Assembly: GCA_021769225.1 (NCBI GenBank)
Contig: JAETTH010000014.1
Span: 1-40,210, forward strand
DNA from: Erysipelotrichaceae bacterium
GTDB taxonomy: Bacteria > Bacillota > Clostridia > TANB77 > CAG-508
Direction of reading: 5' to 3'
DNA: 40,210 nucleotides
Below the pieces are notes generated by a model. That model was not told where the DNA came from. It worked only from the letters and a program-made list of their open reading frames with translations, and ran no database searches. The stretch's first letter is position 1; each line of letters begins with the position of its first letter. The position numbers and the translations under genes are program-made. This document shows positions 16,785 to 25,700 of the stretch, piece by piece.

Positions 16785-17081
16785 AAAATTAAAAACATTT
16801 TAATTTTATTTTTTATGGGATTTTTTAATTTAAAAAGTTTTAGAATAAAACAAATAAACAGATTAAAAATCTGAATTAATAAATTTCCTACTATTTTTAT
16901 TATTATTTTTATTATTTGGAAATTTTTAATAAGAAAACTTTAGATAAAACTTTGATTACTAAAAATCGAATCATAAAAAATATAGAAATAAAAAATACAA
17001 TTTTCAAAAACATTTTCTTTTTCCTTTTTTCAAATTGTATTATTATCATACACGAAATCCCATTATTTGTCAACAAAAACT

Positions 17082-17603
17082 TTACGACAAAATTCCCCAA
17101 ATAATGACAGAGCTAATCATTCCAACTAAATCTGCTATTAATGCTGCAACTAATACAAATCGTATTTTCTTTACTCCCACTGCACTTGTATAAATAGCAA
17201 TTGTGTATAAAGTTGTTTCTGTAGATCCCATAATAGTAGAGGCAATTAATCCTATTATACTATCTACTCCATATCGTTGCATAATATCTGTTGCCACTGC
17301 CATTGAAGCACTTCCTGAAATAGGTCTTAGCATAGCTAATGGCATAATTTCACTCGGAATTTTTAAGAAATTAAGAACTGGAGAGATAAATCCTATTATT
17401 AAATCTAGAATTCCAGAACTTCTTAACGCCCCAATTGCAATAAATAGTCCAAGTAAAGTAGGAAACATTTTTATTACAATTTCAATTCCATCTTTTGCCC
17501 CTTTTAGAAAAATATCAAATACTTTTTTTTTCTCAATTATTCCATATGAAATAATAATTAAAATAACAGTTGGTATTGCTGCTGCAGATAAGTAATTTAT
17601 CAT
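17082..17603 (-). CDS. spmB: Spore maturation protein B
   Basis: 173 residues, typical for SpmB, an integral membrane protein of the nucleoside-recognition (Gate) family. Several hydrophobic spans are visible (residues about 7-24, 47-65, 75-95, 118-145 and 148-170). Conserved stretches are LLGLFIAIGALRSSG, RPISGSASMAVATDIM and GSTETTLYTIAIY. With SpmA it is needed in Bacillus for normal spore-core dehydration. It follows spmA by 15 bases with an AGGAGA ribosome site. The 3' neighbourhood to 16912 is A/T-rich without a convincing gene. Confidence 0.95.
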   Translation of the reverse strand: MINYLSAAAIPTVILIIISYGIIEKKKVFDIFLKGAKDGIEIVIKMFPTLLGLFIAIGALRSSGILDLIIGFISPVLNFLKIPSEIMPLAMLRPISGSASMAVATDIMQRYGVDSIIGLIASTIMGSTETTLYTIAIYTSAVGVKKIRFVLVAALIADLVGMISSVIIWGILS

Positions 17604-17618
17604 TTTTATTTTCTCCTA

Positions 17619-18195
17619 TTAATATTTTTTCATCAAAATTTTAGTAACTGTAATTCCTGCAATGGCTGCTAAAATACTTACTATCCATACTGGAAAAATA
17701 ATTCCAGTAGAATTGTTAGATCCGCAATGAATTTCGAATTGCAATTACTGTAGTTGGAATAATTTGCAAAGATGCTGTATTTAATACAATAAACATGGCC
17801 ATTGAATTTGATACTGTATCTTTTTTCGTATTCTCTTTTTGCATTGAATTCATTGCTTTTAATCCTAAAGGAGTTGCTGCATTTCCTAATCCTAAAATAT
17901 TTGCAATCATATTCATCGAAATTTCTTTTTCTGTTTGACTATTTCTTTTTATTTCTGGGAATAGAAATCTCATGATAGGTTTTAATGCATTTGTTAATTT
18001 TTCAATAATTGATGTTTGAGATGCAATTTCCATAATTCCATTCCATAAGCATAGTGTACCAAAAAAAGTAATTGATAGCTCAACTGCAGCTTTTGCAGAA
18101 TCAAATATAGAGTTATTAATTTGTTCTACATTTCCCGAGAAAATTGCATAAACAAAAGAAATAATAATAAAAATTGGCCAAATTACATTTAACAT
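17619..18195 (-). pseudogene. spmA: Spore maturation protein A, frameshifted near the 3' end
   Basis: The main frame runs from 18195 to a TAA at 17716-17718 (159 residues) and ends TTVIAIRNSL followed by two foreign residues. Skipping one base at about 17724 restores GSNNSTGIIFPVWIVSILAA and a further membrane span to a TAA at 17619-17621. The joined product of about 191 residues is normal for SpmA. The preserved part shows WNGIMEIASQT, NILGLGNAATPLGLKAM and VLNTASLQIIPTTVIAIR, all family hallmarks. The restored end is 15 bases from spmB, the natural spacing. A single-base sequencing or assembly error is as likely as a true mutation. Confidence 0.88.
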
Positions 18196-18295
18196 TTTCT
18201 TTTCCTTTTCTTACTATTTTATTTTATACTATTCTTATTTTTAATAAATTAGACCAATTAGGTAGAAAAAGGTAAAAACTATTTTTATATTATTA

Positions 18296-18325
18296 TTGAC
18301 CTTTTATAGCAAAATGTGTTATTAT
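18296..18325 (+). promoter_or_regulatory. Promoter of abrB
   Basis: TTGACC, 18-base spacer, TATTAT. A Spo0A-like box follows 12 bases downstream of the -10 box. Confidence 0.6.
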
Positions 18326-18337
18326 GTAGGTATAGAC

Positions 18338-18354
18338 TTTGTCGAAAAATGTAA
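18338..18354 (+). promoter_or_regulatory. Spo0A box at the abrB transcription start
   Basis: TTTGTCGAAAAATGTAA with core TGTCGAA, placed just downstream of the -10 box and before the ribosome site. In Bacillus, phosphorylated Spo0A represses abrB through boxes at the same position, so repression is the likely role. Confidence 0.75.
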
Positions 18355-18372
18355 CTTTTAGGAGGTTGAGTT

Positions 18373-18630
18373 ATGAAATCAACAGGGATTGTAAGAAGGG
18401 TTGATGAACTAGGTAGAGTTGTTATACCAATTGAACTAAGGAATAAATTTGGAATTTTCGAAAAAGATCCTATAGAAATATATGTAGAAGGCTCTTCCAT
18501 CATATTAAAAAAATATGAGCCAAACTGTATTTTTTGTGGTAGTTCAAAAAACTTAATTCCATACAAGGATAAACTTATTTGTGCAAAATGTTCAAAACAA
18601 ATTGCAAAACTTGATGAAGAAATCGAGTAA
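18373..18630 (+). CDS. abrB: Transition-state regulator AbrB with C-terminal zinc ribbon-like tail
   Basis: 85 residues with an AGGAGG ribosome site. The N-terminal swapped-hairpin domain is very close to Bacillus AbrB (KSTGIVRRVDELGRVVIPIE, EIYVEGSSIILKKYEPN). The C-terminal part differs: four cysteines in two CxxC pairs (CIFCG and CAKCS) that look like a small zinc ribbon. AbrB represses many stationary-phase and sporulation genes during growth. It is flanked by rsmI and trmN6, as in Bacillus, and carries a Spo0A box over its start region. Related SpoVT has a GAF domain instead, which is lacking here. Confidence 0.93.
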   Translation: MKSTGIVRRVDELGRVVIPIELRNKFGIFEKDPIEIYVEGSSIILKKYEPNCIFCGSSKNLIPYKDKLICAKCSKQIAKLDEEIE

Positions 18631-18644
18631 TTTTTTTATTTCTA

Positions 18645-18661
18645 TTTTGTCGAAAAATGTA
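18645..18661 (+). promoter_or_regulatory. Second Spo0A box-like site, downstream of abrB
   Basis: TTTTGTCGAAAAATGTA, sharing 16 bases (TTTGTCGAAAAATGTA) with the box at the abrB start. It lies between the abrB stop and the shared terminator. Its role is unclear. Confidence 0.5.
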
Positions 18662-18662
18662 G

Positions 18663-18697
18663 AAAAAAGACTAATAAATTTTATATTAGTCTTTTTT
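18663..18697. terminator. Bidirectional terminator abrB / rsmI
   Basis: AAAAAAGACTAATA / TATTAGTCTTTTTT around AATTTTA. Confidence 0.85.
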
Positions 18698-18705
18698 ATT
18701 TTATA

Positions 18706-19527
18706 TTATATGAATTTTTGATAGATTTCATTTTTACTTACATTTCTATCTTTCGCTATTTTTTTAATAATATCCTTTTTTTTCAATCCTTGTTGCTCAT
18801 AGTATTGGTAATGTTCTTTTAATGATAATTTGGTAAGAAAATCATTTAACTTTTCTTCTTGTTTTTTCCCTTCAATCAAAATAATAAATTCGCCCTTTGG
18901 ATTTTCTAATTTTTCTTGTAATTCTTGTGGCGTTCCACGGTAAAAGGTTTCATGGATTTTTGTTAATTCTTTTGCTATAACTAAATTCCTTTCTGGAATG
19001 ATTTGTTCTAAATCTTCTAAGGTATTATTTATTTTATGAGGTGCTTCATATAAAATAACAGTCTGAGATTTTTCCTTAATTTCTTCTAATTCCTGTTTTC
19101 TTATCTTTTTATTTAAAGATAAAAATCCCATAAATTCAAATCTTTTTGCATTTAATCCAGAGGCAATTAAAGCATTAATTGCTGCACAAGCACCTGGAAT
19201 TGGTATTACCTCAATATTTTCTTTAATACAAGCCTTTACTACTTCTTCTCCTGGATCAGAAATAACGGGAGTTCCTGCATCTGATACTAATGCTATATTT
19301 TCTCCTTCTTTTAATTTTTCTATTAATATATCTGTTTTTACTTCTTCATTGTGCCTGTGATAACTAATTAATGGTTTGCTAATTTCAAGATGATTTAATA
19401 ATCCTAAAGTATGCCTTGTATCTTCTGCGGCTATTAAATCAACCTCTTTTAAAATTTGAATTGCCCTTAACGTTATATCTTCCAAATTTCCAATTGGTGT
19501 TGCTACTAAATATAATTTTCCACTCAT
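18706..19527 (-). CDS. rsmI: 16S rRNA (cytidine1402-2'-O)-methyltransferase RsmI
   Basis: 273 residues. A tetrapyrrole-methylase fold: LYLVATPIGNLEDITLRAIQ at the start, AEDTRHT, SYHRHNE, LVSDAGTPVISDPGEEVV and PIPGACAAINALIASGL in order. It methylates C1402 in the ribosomal decoding centre together with RsmH. It overlaps the upstream trmN6 by 4 bases (ATGA), so the two are translationally coupled. The order with abrB is shared with Bacillus (yabB-yabC-abrB). Confidence 0.97.
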   Translation of the reverse strand: MSGKLYLVATPIGNLEDITLRAIQILKEVDLIAAEDTRHTLGLLNHLEISKPLISYHRHNEEVKTDILIEKLKEGENIALVSDAGTPVISDPGEEVVKACIKENIEVIPIPGACAAINALIASGLNAKRFEFMGFLSLNKKIRKQELEEIKEKSQTVILYEAPHKINNTLEDLEQIIPERNLVIAKELTKIHETFYRGTPQELQEKLENPKGEFIILIEGKKQEEKLNDFLTKLSLKEHYQYYEQQGLKKKDIIKKIAKDRNVSKNEIYQKFI

Positions 19528-20285
19528 TTTTTCTTTTCCTCTTTATGATATATTTTTAAAATCTCTTCTGTATAGTTTCCATCATTTTGATATACAATTA
19601 ATGGTTTTTGTACTTTTATAAATGATTTTGCATTTTTAATTCCTTTAACTAATACTAAATTAGGATCTTTCTCTGCTTTAGGTTGTACAAAACGAATTTC
19701 TTTTGGTTCTATTTTATAATTTCTTAATAAGATTAAAATATCAACTAATCGTTCTGGTCTATGTATCATGTATAAAGTTCCTTTATCTTTTAAAATCTGA
19801 TAAGAAATCTGTATAAAGTCTTCTAAATTTGCTTCTATTTCATGCCTTGCAATTAATTTAGTATAATTTTTATTTTGAATTCCTGTTTTATCTTTTTTAT
19901 AAGGTGGATTTGTCACTACAACATCAAAACTATTTTTCTTTACGTAATTTTTAATAATTATATCTTTAATATTGGAACAAATCATTTCAAATCTATCTTC
20001 TAAATGATTTAATTGAATATTTCGCTTAGCTAGATTTGCAACATCTTCTTGAATTTCCACACCTATTATTTTTTTTAGATTAGTCTTTCCACATAATAAT
20101 ACATCTAAAATTCCTGTTCCAGCTCCTAAATCTATAACATAGCTTTCATCTTTTATCTCTTTTGCAAAATCAGATAATAAAATACTATCCATTCCAAAGC
20201 AAAATCCCTCTTTATTTTGAATCATCTTTAAACCTTTATATTCTAAATCATTAATTTCTTCATTTTCTTTTAATTCTATTTTCAT
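19524..20285 (-). CDS. trmN6: tRNA1(Val) adenine-N6-methyltransferase-like (YabB/TrmN6)
   Basis: 253 residues. A class I SAM methyltransferase with an N6-adenine type motif: the SAM loop VIDLGAGTGILDVLLC (about 53-68), GVEIQEDVANLAKRNI, and the catalytic VVTNPPYKK (about 124-132). In E. coli the family modifies A37 of tRNA1-Val; in Firmicutes the target is inferred. The start MKIELKENEEINDLEYKGLK is usual for YabB. It is coupled to rsmI. Confidence 0.92.
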   Translation of the reverse strand: MKIELKENEEINDLEYKGLKMIQNKEGFCFGMDSILLSDFAKEIKDESYVIDLGAGTGILDVLLCGKTNLKKIIGVEIQEDVANLAKRNIQLNHLEDRFEMICSNIKDIIIKNYVKKNSFDVVVTNPPYKKDKTGIQNKNYTKLIARHEIEANLEDFIQISYQILKDKGTLYMIHRPERLVDILILLRNYKIEPKEIRFVQPKAEKDPNLVLVKGIKNAKSFIKVQKPLIVYQNDGNYTEEILKIYHKEEKKK

Positions 20286-20383
20286 TTTCCTTCCTAACTT
20301 TTATTTATATTATATTATCCAAATTTTATTTTTTACATATTATATATTAAAACCTATTTCTTGTAAATAAGGAGGATTCTTCT

Positions 20384-20515
20384 ATGACTCATTTACCTTA
20401 TGAAAATAATACTTCTTCTCAGTCTAATTACGAAACTCGTGGTGAAGAAAAAAAGAAAAAATTTAATTTTGTAGAAAAAAAAGAGAACTTTATATGTTCT
20501 CTTCGGAGAAGTTGA
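20384..20515 (+). CDS. Possible 43-residue small protein
   Basis: A strong ribosome site (AAGGAGG, 10 bases before the ATG) opens a frame beginning MTHLPYENNTSSQSNYETRG, followed by a Lys-rich patch and FICSLRRS. No family is recognised. The 3' third overlaps the minus-strand terminator of the GerMN gene, so the frame could be accidental. The rest of 20286-20581 shows no gene. Confidence 0.35.
   Translation: MTHLPYENNTSSQSNYETRGEEKKKKFNFVEKKENFICSLRRS
20475..20503 (-). terminator. Terminator after the GerMN gene
   Basis: On the minus strand AAGAGAAC-ATATAAA-GTTCTCTT followed by a T-run. Confidence 0.75.
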
Positions 20516-20581
20516 GCATTTTCTAAATGATTTTAGAAAAGTAGCAAAAACATTAAAAATTTACAATATTTTAAAATGGCA

Positions 20582-21139
20582 TTAGTTTGATTTTGTAAAT
20601 ATTTCATTTAAACTCATTTCATTATCCTTAAAACTAATATCACTTTTTCCTTCAACTAAGATTTTTACCTGATTAACTTCTGTTAGTTGCGTTAGTGTAT
20701 TTACAATTGATTGAATTGTCATTTTTTCTTCTTCTACTCCATTTTGATGATTTTCAATAAATTCTTTTGAAAAATCTAATATTGCTGTTCCTTTTTCAAT
20801 TTTTACACTGTTTAGTTTTGTATCTTTTGGAATTATATTTTCTAAATTATCTGTTTTGGGGCCACCAATTAGCATATTAATTAAAATCTCATATGGATTT
20901 TCTAGTAAAATTTTAGCATCAATTACTCTTGTTTCTGTTGCTAATTTTTGTTGCTCTTTTTCCTTAAAATATAAGGTTACAATTGTTTGTCTTAATCCCT
21001 CATCTGTAATTTCTTCTTGTGGTGTTATTTCTGTTACTTCTTCTGTTTCTATGTTTACCAAGACTAAATATATAATAACAGAAACAATAATAATACCCAA
21101 TAAAATAATTAGTAAAATATTTCTTTTCTTATGATTCAT
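20582..21139 (-). CDS. GerMN-domain protein, membrane-anchored
   Basis: 185 residues: a Lys-rich start, one N-terminal hydrophobic span (about 8-28, ILLIILLGIIIVSVIIYLVL), an acidic linker, then a single GerMN domain. The domain begins TIVTLYFKEKEQQKLATETR (about 53-72) and contains NMLIGGPKTDNL and KGTAILDFSKEFIENH. GerMN domains occur in GerM, needed in Bacillus for spore assembly and germination, but also in other envelope lipoproteins. There is no lipobox Cys here. With one domain rather than two, it is not a plain GerM ortholog. Confidence 0.9.
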   Translation of the reverse strand: MNHKKRNILLIILLGIIIVSVIIYLVLVNIETEEVTEITPQEEITDEGLRQTIVTLYFKEKEQQKLATETRVIDAKILLENPYEILINMLIGGPKTDNLENIIPKDTKLNSVKIEKGTAILDFSKEFIENHQNGVEEEKMTIQSIVNTLTQLTEVNQVKILVEGKSDISFKDNEMSLNEIFTKSN

Positions 21140-21294
21140 TTTTAATCCTCCTTTTATTTAACATTGCTTTGGGTTTGTTTTATTTAATCATATTAAAGAC
21201 AAGTTTATTTTAGAACAAATTTTAAAGAGCTCTGGTAATTTTTTTATTTTTTTGTTATACTAGCAAAAAATTCTATTATTAAGAAGGTGATATT

Positions 21295-21957
21295 ATGAAA
21301 AGAATTAAAGATCCTGTTAGTGGATTTACTCATTTAATCGGCGCTATTGCTTCTTCTGTTGGGCTTGTTTTTCTTATTATTCATGCTACTGTTTATGGTG
21401 AAGGAGCTTGGGATATTGTTTCTTTTGTTATTTTTGGAGTTGGTCTTATTCTTCTTTACTCTGCTAGCTCTATTTATCATTTATGTAATGTATCAGAAAA
21501 AGCAAGTAGGGTTCTTAGAAAATTGGACCATATTATGATTTATATTTTAATAGCAGCTACTTATACCCCTATCTGTTTAGGTCCTTTAAGAGGCCCTTGG
21601 GGTTGGAGTATTTTTGGAGTTGTTTGGGGTCTTGCTATTTTCGGTTTATTTTTAACTATATTTTGGCTTAATGCTCCTAGATGGCTTACTACTGGAATTT
21701 ATTTAGCAATGGGTTGGACTGTAATTATTGCAATTTACCCTATGATTACGCTCTTCGCTTCTTTAAATGCTTTACCTTCTTTATGGTGGCTATTAGCCGG
21801 TGGTATTTTCTATACAATTGGTGCTATTTTTTATGGATTAAAATGGCCTAAATTAAAAAATCCATATTTTAGTTTTCATGAGATTTTTCATATTTTAATT
21901 ATGTTGGGAAGTTTTTGTCATTATTGGTTTATTCTTCAATATGTTTTATATATTTAA
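21295..21957 (+). CDS. trhA: Hemolysin III / TrhA family membrane protein
   Basis: 220 residues with seven hydrophobic spans. The family motifs are present: KDPVSGFTHLIGAI near the start, SSIYHL with the conserved Ser/His (about 63-68), LDHIMIYILIAATYTPICLG, and the last-helix HEIFHILIMLGSFCHY with two His. The family (PAQR-like) is proposed to maintain membrane fluidity in bacteria; the hemolysin name is historical. The gene stands alone with a bidirectional terminator shared with the nuclease. Confidence 0.95.
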   Translation: MKRIKDPVSGFTHLIGAIASSVGLVFLIIHATVYGEGAWDIVSFVIFGVGLILLYSASSIYHLCNVSEKASRVLRKLDHIMIYILIAATYTPICLGPLRGPWGWSIFGVVWGLAIFGLFLTIFWLNAPRWLTTGIYLAMGWTVIIAIYPMITLFASLNALPSLWWLLAGGIFYTIGAIFYGLKWPKLKNPYFSFHEIFHILIMLGSFCHYWFILQYVLYI

Positions 21958-21962
21958 AAAAT

Positions 21963-21996
21963 AAAAGCAAAGAAAATTTTTTCTCTTTGCTTTTTT
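21963..21996. terminator. Bidirectional terminator trhA / nuclease
   Basis: AAAAGCAAAGA / TCTTTGCTTTT followed by TT on the plus strand, with A-rich sequence on the other side. Confidence 0.85.
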
Positions 21997-22004
21997 CTGT
22001 ATTT

Positions 22005-22595
22005 TTATTTAAAAACATTTTCTGCCCAAAATCCCCTATTCTCTTTTCTAGCTTCTTTTTGTATTGCCTTAAACTCATCTACATATTTAACATTAGGTGG
22101 ATAAGTAGCTAATTTTGCATATCCTTCTTCTAACAATTTTTTATTTAACATTGTTCCATCTTCTAAATAAACATATGCTAATAATCGATTGTATTTATCT
22201 GTTTTTTCTACATCAAATTCTAATGTTACCATTTTTCCTTCAATTAACTCTTTTGTATAATTGAAAGCTTTTACTCCATACTCTGAATTTTTGCTTTGAT
22301 CTGGACTTACACTTTCAGGAGTATCCATACCAATTAGCCTTACCTTTTGAGTTTTTCCATCTATCATGATTTTAAAAGTATCTCCATCCACAACTTCGGT
22401 TACTTGATATGTCCCATTATGCACATCTTGTTCTTCTGCTGTACTTGCTACTACTTGTGTTGGCTCGATTCCTAAGATTTCAAATAATTCTTCTTTATTA
22501 ATCACTCCACATACAAGTGCAACTACTAAAATAATAGTTGTGACTAACACAGAAATAATTTTTCCCTTTTGTTTTTTTGTTATTCTTCTTTTCAT
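22005..22595 (-). CDS. Thermonuclease (SNase) family protein, secreted or anchored
   Basis: 196 residues. A basic start and one hydrophobic span (about 12-30, IISVLVTTIILVVALVCGVI) are followed by a short linker and the staphylococcal nuclease fold. The calcium/catalytic residues appear in VVDGDTFKI, RLIGMDTPES and KYGVK-like EYGVKAF, then DKYNRLLAYVYLEDG with the second catalytic Arg, and GFWAENVFK at the end. It probably degrades nucleic acid outside the membrane. No neighbour points to a special role. Confidence 0.93.
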   Translation of the reverse strand: MKRRITKKQKGKIISVLVTTIILVVALVCGVINKEELFEILGIEPTQVVASTAEEQDVHNGTYQVTEVVDGDTFKIMIDGKTQKVRLIGMDTPESVSPDQSKNSEYGVKAFNYTKELIEGKMVTLEFDVEKTDKYNRLLAYVYLEDGTMLNKKLLEEGYAKLATYPPNVKYVDEFKAIQKEARKENRGFWAENVFK

Positions 22596-22692
22596 TTCTT
22601 CTCCTTTTCTATGATTTTTATCTTATCTTATTTTCTTTTATTTTTCAAGTCAATTTTTCGTCTTTTTCGTAGAGAAATGGAATATCCTAACA

Positions 22693-22721
22693 TTGACAAA
22701 TCTTGCTTTTTTTTATACAAT
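22693..22721 (+). promoter_or_regulatory. Promoter of the large activase-like gene
   Basis: TTGACA, 17-base spacer, TACAAT; about 50 bases upstream of the chosen ATG. Confidence 0.7.
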
Positions 22722-22774
22722 AAATGATGAATTTTTGTCTTTTACTTTTTAGTAAAAGAAAGGAGAAAATATAT

Positions 22775-25700
22775 ATGAATAACTTATTACATGTTGGTCT
22801 AGATGTCGGATCAACAACCGTAAAAATTATTGTTATGAATGAAAATTTAGAAACAATTTATAGAGATTATCAGAGGCATTTTTCTGATACGAAAAATACT
22901 GTTTGTAATGTATTAGAAAATTTAGCTAGTATGTATCCAGATTCAACCTTTACAATTGCTCTTACTGGTTCAGGTGCTATGTCTGCAGCTAAATTTTTAG
23001 ATTTACCTTTTATTCAAGAAGTTGTATCTTGTAAAAGAGCTGTAGAAAAATATATTCCTCAAACTGATGTTGTTATTGAGCTTGGTGGTGAGGATGCTAA
23101 GATTATTTATTTTGATAAATTTATAGAGCAACGTATGAATGGTACATGTGCAGGCGGAACTGGTGCTTTTATTGATCAAATGGCTTCTTTATTAAATACA
23201 GATACCCATGGTTTAAATGAACTTGCTAAAAATTACAAGACAATTTATCCAATTGCTTCTCGTTGTGGTGTTTTTGCTAAAACAGATATTCAACCTTTAT
23301 TAAATGAAGGTGCTGCAAAAGAAGATATTGCTGTTTCAATTTTTCAGGCTGTTGTTAATCAAACAATTAGTGGATTGGCTTGTGGTAGACCAATTCGTGG
23401 TAACGTTGCATTTTTAGGAGGTCCTTTAAATTATTTATCTGAACTACGAAATCGTTTCATTGAAACATTAAATTTAAAAGAAAATGAAATTATTATTCCA
23501 GAAGAAGCTCACTTATTAGTCGCAAAAGGTGCTGCATTAGATTCTCTTTCTGCTCATCCTATTAGTGTTGAAAAACTAAAAGCAAAAATTGAAGTATTAA
23601 GAATTTCTCAAGATACTACCACTCATCCTTTAAAACCTTTATTCTCAATTGATGAAGAGTATAAAGAATTTAAGAAAAGACATGATAAAGATAAAGTAAA
23701 AAGAAAAGATTTAAAGGAAGCTAAAGGTGATGTTTTTATTGGTATTGATGCCGGTTCAACCACAACAAAATTAGTTTTAATTGATCGTGACTCCAATTTA
23801 CTTTATTCTTTATATGGAAGTAATGAAGGAAATCCTCTTCAAAGTGTTATTGGTATGTTAAAAACATTATATAACAATTTACCAGAAGGAGTTACCATCC
23901 GTTATAGTGGTGTTACAGGATATGGTGAAAAATTAATTCAGACTGCTTTAAATGTAGATTTAAATGAAATTGAAACAATTGCACATTATACTGCAGCTAA
24001 AGAATTTATGCCTAATGTTACTAGTATCGTTGATATTGGTGGCCAGGATATGAAATATATAAAAATGAAAAATGGCGTTATTGATAATATCATGCTAAAT
24101 GAAGCTTGTTCTTCTGGATGTGGTTCTTTTATTGAAACATTTGCTAAAAGTTTAAATCTACAAATTTCTGAATTTGTAGAAGAAGCATTACAAGCCAGAC
24201 GACCTGTTGATTTAGGATCTAGATGTACTGTATTTATGAACTCAAAAATTAAACAAGCTCAAAAAGAAGGATATTCTGTTGGTGACATTTCTTCAGGACT
24301 TTCTTATTCTGTTATAAAAAATGCTATTCAAAAAGTTATGAAAGTAAGAGATGTTAAAACCTTGGGTGATCACATTGTTGTACAGGGTGGTACTTTCTAT
24401 AATGATGCTGTTCTTCGTGCTTTTGAATTAATTGTTGGCAAAGATGTTGTTCGTCCTGACATAGCAGGTTTAATGGGGGCATACGGTGCAGCTTTACTTG
24501 CTAAAGAGCAATATGAAGTAAATAAAGATATGGAATATTCGTCTACCATTTTAAAAGCGGATGAATTAGATAAATTAGAGATTTCTACAACTCATACTAG
24601 ATGTAATCGTTGTGAAAATCATTGTTTGTTAACAATTAGTAAATTTAGTAATGGGAATCGTCATATTTCGGGTAATCGTTGTGAAAGGGGAGCAGGTATT
24701 GTTTCTGAAAATTCTAAATTACCTAATTTAGTAAAATATAAATATGATAGAATTTTTGATTATACTCCACTTGATGAGAAAGATGCTCCAAGGGGAACAA
24801 TTGGAATTCCTAGAGTATTAAATATGTATGAGGATTATCCTTTCTGGTTTACTTTCCTTACTAATTTGGGTTTTCGTGTAATTTTATCTGAAAAAAGTAC
24901 TCGTAAGACTTACGAAAAAGGAATTGAATCAATGCCATCTGAATCAGTTTGCTTTCCTGCAAAACTATCTCATGGACACATTATTAGTTTAATTGAACAA
25001 GGAATTACTACTATATTTTATCCTTGTATGCCATATTCAAGAAAAGAATATGAAAAAGCAGATAATCATTATAACTGTCCTATTGTTATTTCTTATTCTG
25101 AAGTTTTAAAAAATAATGTTGAAGAATTAAAAGATAAAAATATTAAATTTCTAAATCCATTTTTACCTTTTGATATTAAACATTTAGCAGAAGCGATAAT
25201 GGACTTACCTGAATTTAAAGAATACAACTTTACGAAAAAGGAATTATTACAAGCTGCTAAAAATGCAGAAACAGAATATCAAAAATGTAAAGATGACATA
25301 CATAAAAAAGGAAAAGAAACAGTTGAATATATTGAAAAAAACAATCTAAAAGGTATTGTACTTGCAGGAAGACCATATCATTTAGATCCAGAAGTAAATC
25401 ATGGAATTGATACAATGATTACTTCCCTTGGACTTTGTGTTCTTACCGAAGACTGTATTGCAGATCAAGCAGAAGCTAAACGTCCTTTGCGTGTTGTTGA
25501 TCAATGGGTATATCATGCTAGACTTTATGCAGCAGCTGAGTTTGTTGGACACCATGATAATTTAGAATTAGTTCAATTAAATTCATTTGGTTGTGGTGTT
25601 GATGCTGTAACAACTGATCAAGTTGAAGAAATTTTATCTAGTTATGATAAAATGTATACTTTAATTAAAATTGATGAAATTAATAATTTAGGTGCTGTTC

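Noticed and set aside
16912-17104. Overlapping open frames on both strands, including a 33-codon hydrophobic frame on the minus strand (17013 to 16912)
   Set aside because: AAGGAAAA precedes the short minus frame, but the sequence is low-complexity, unrecognised and antisense-open; not enough to call a gene.
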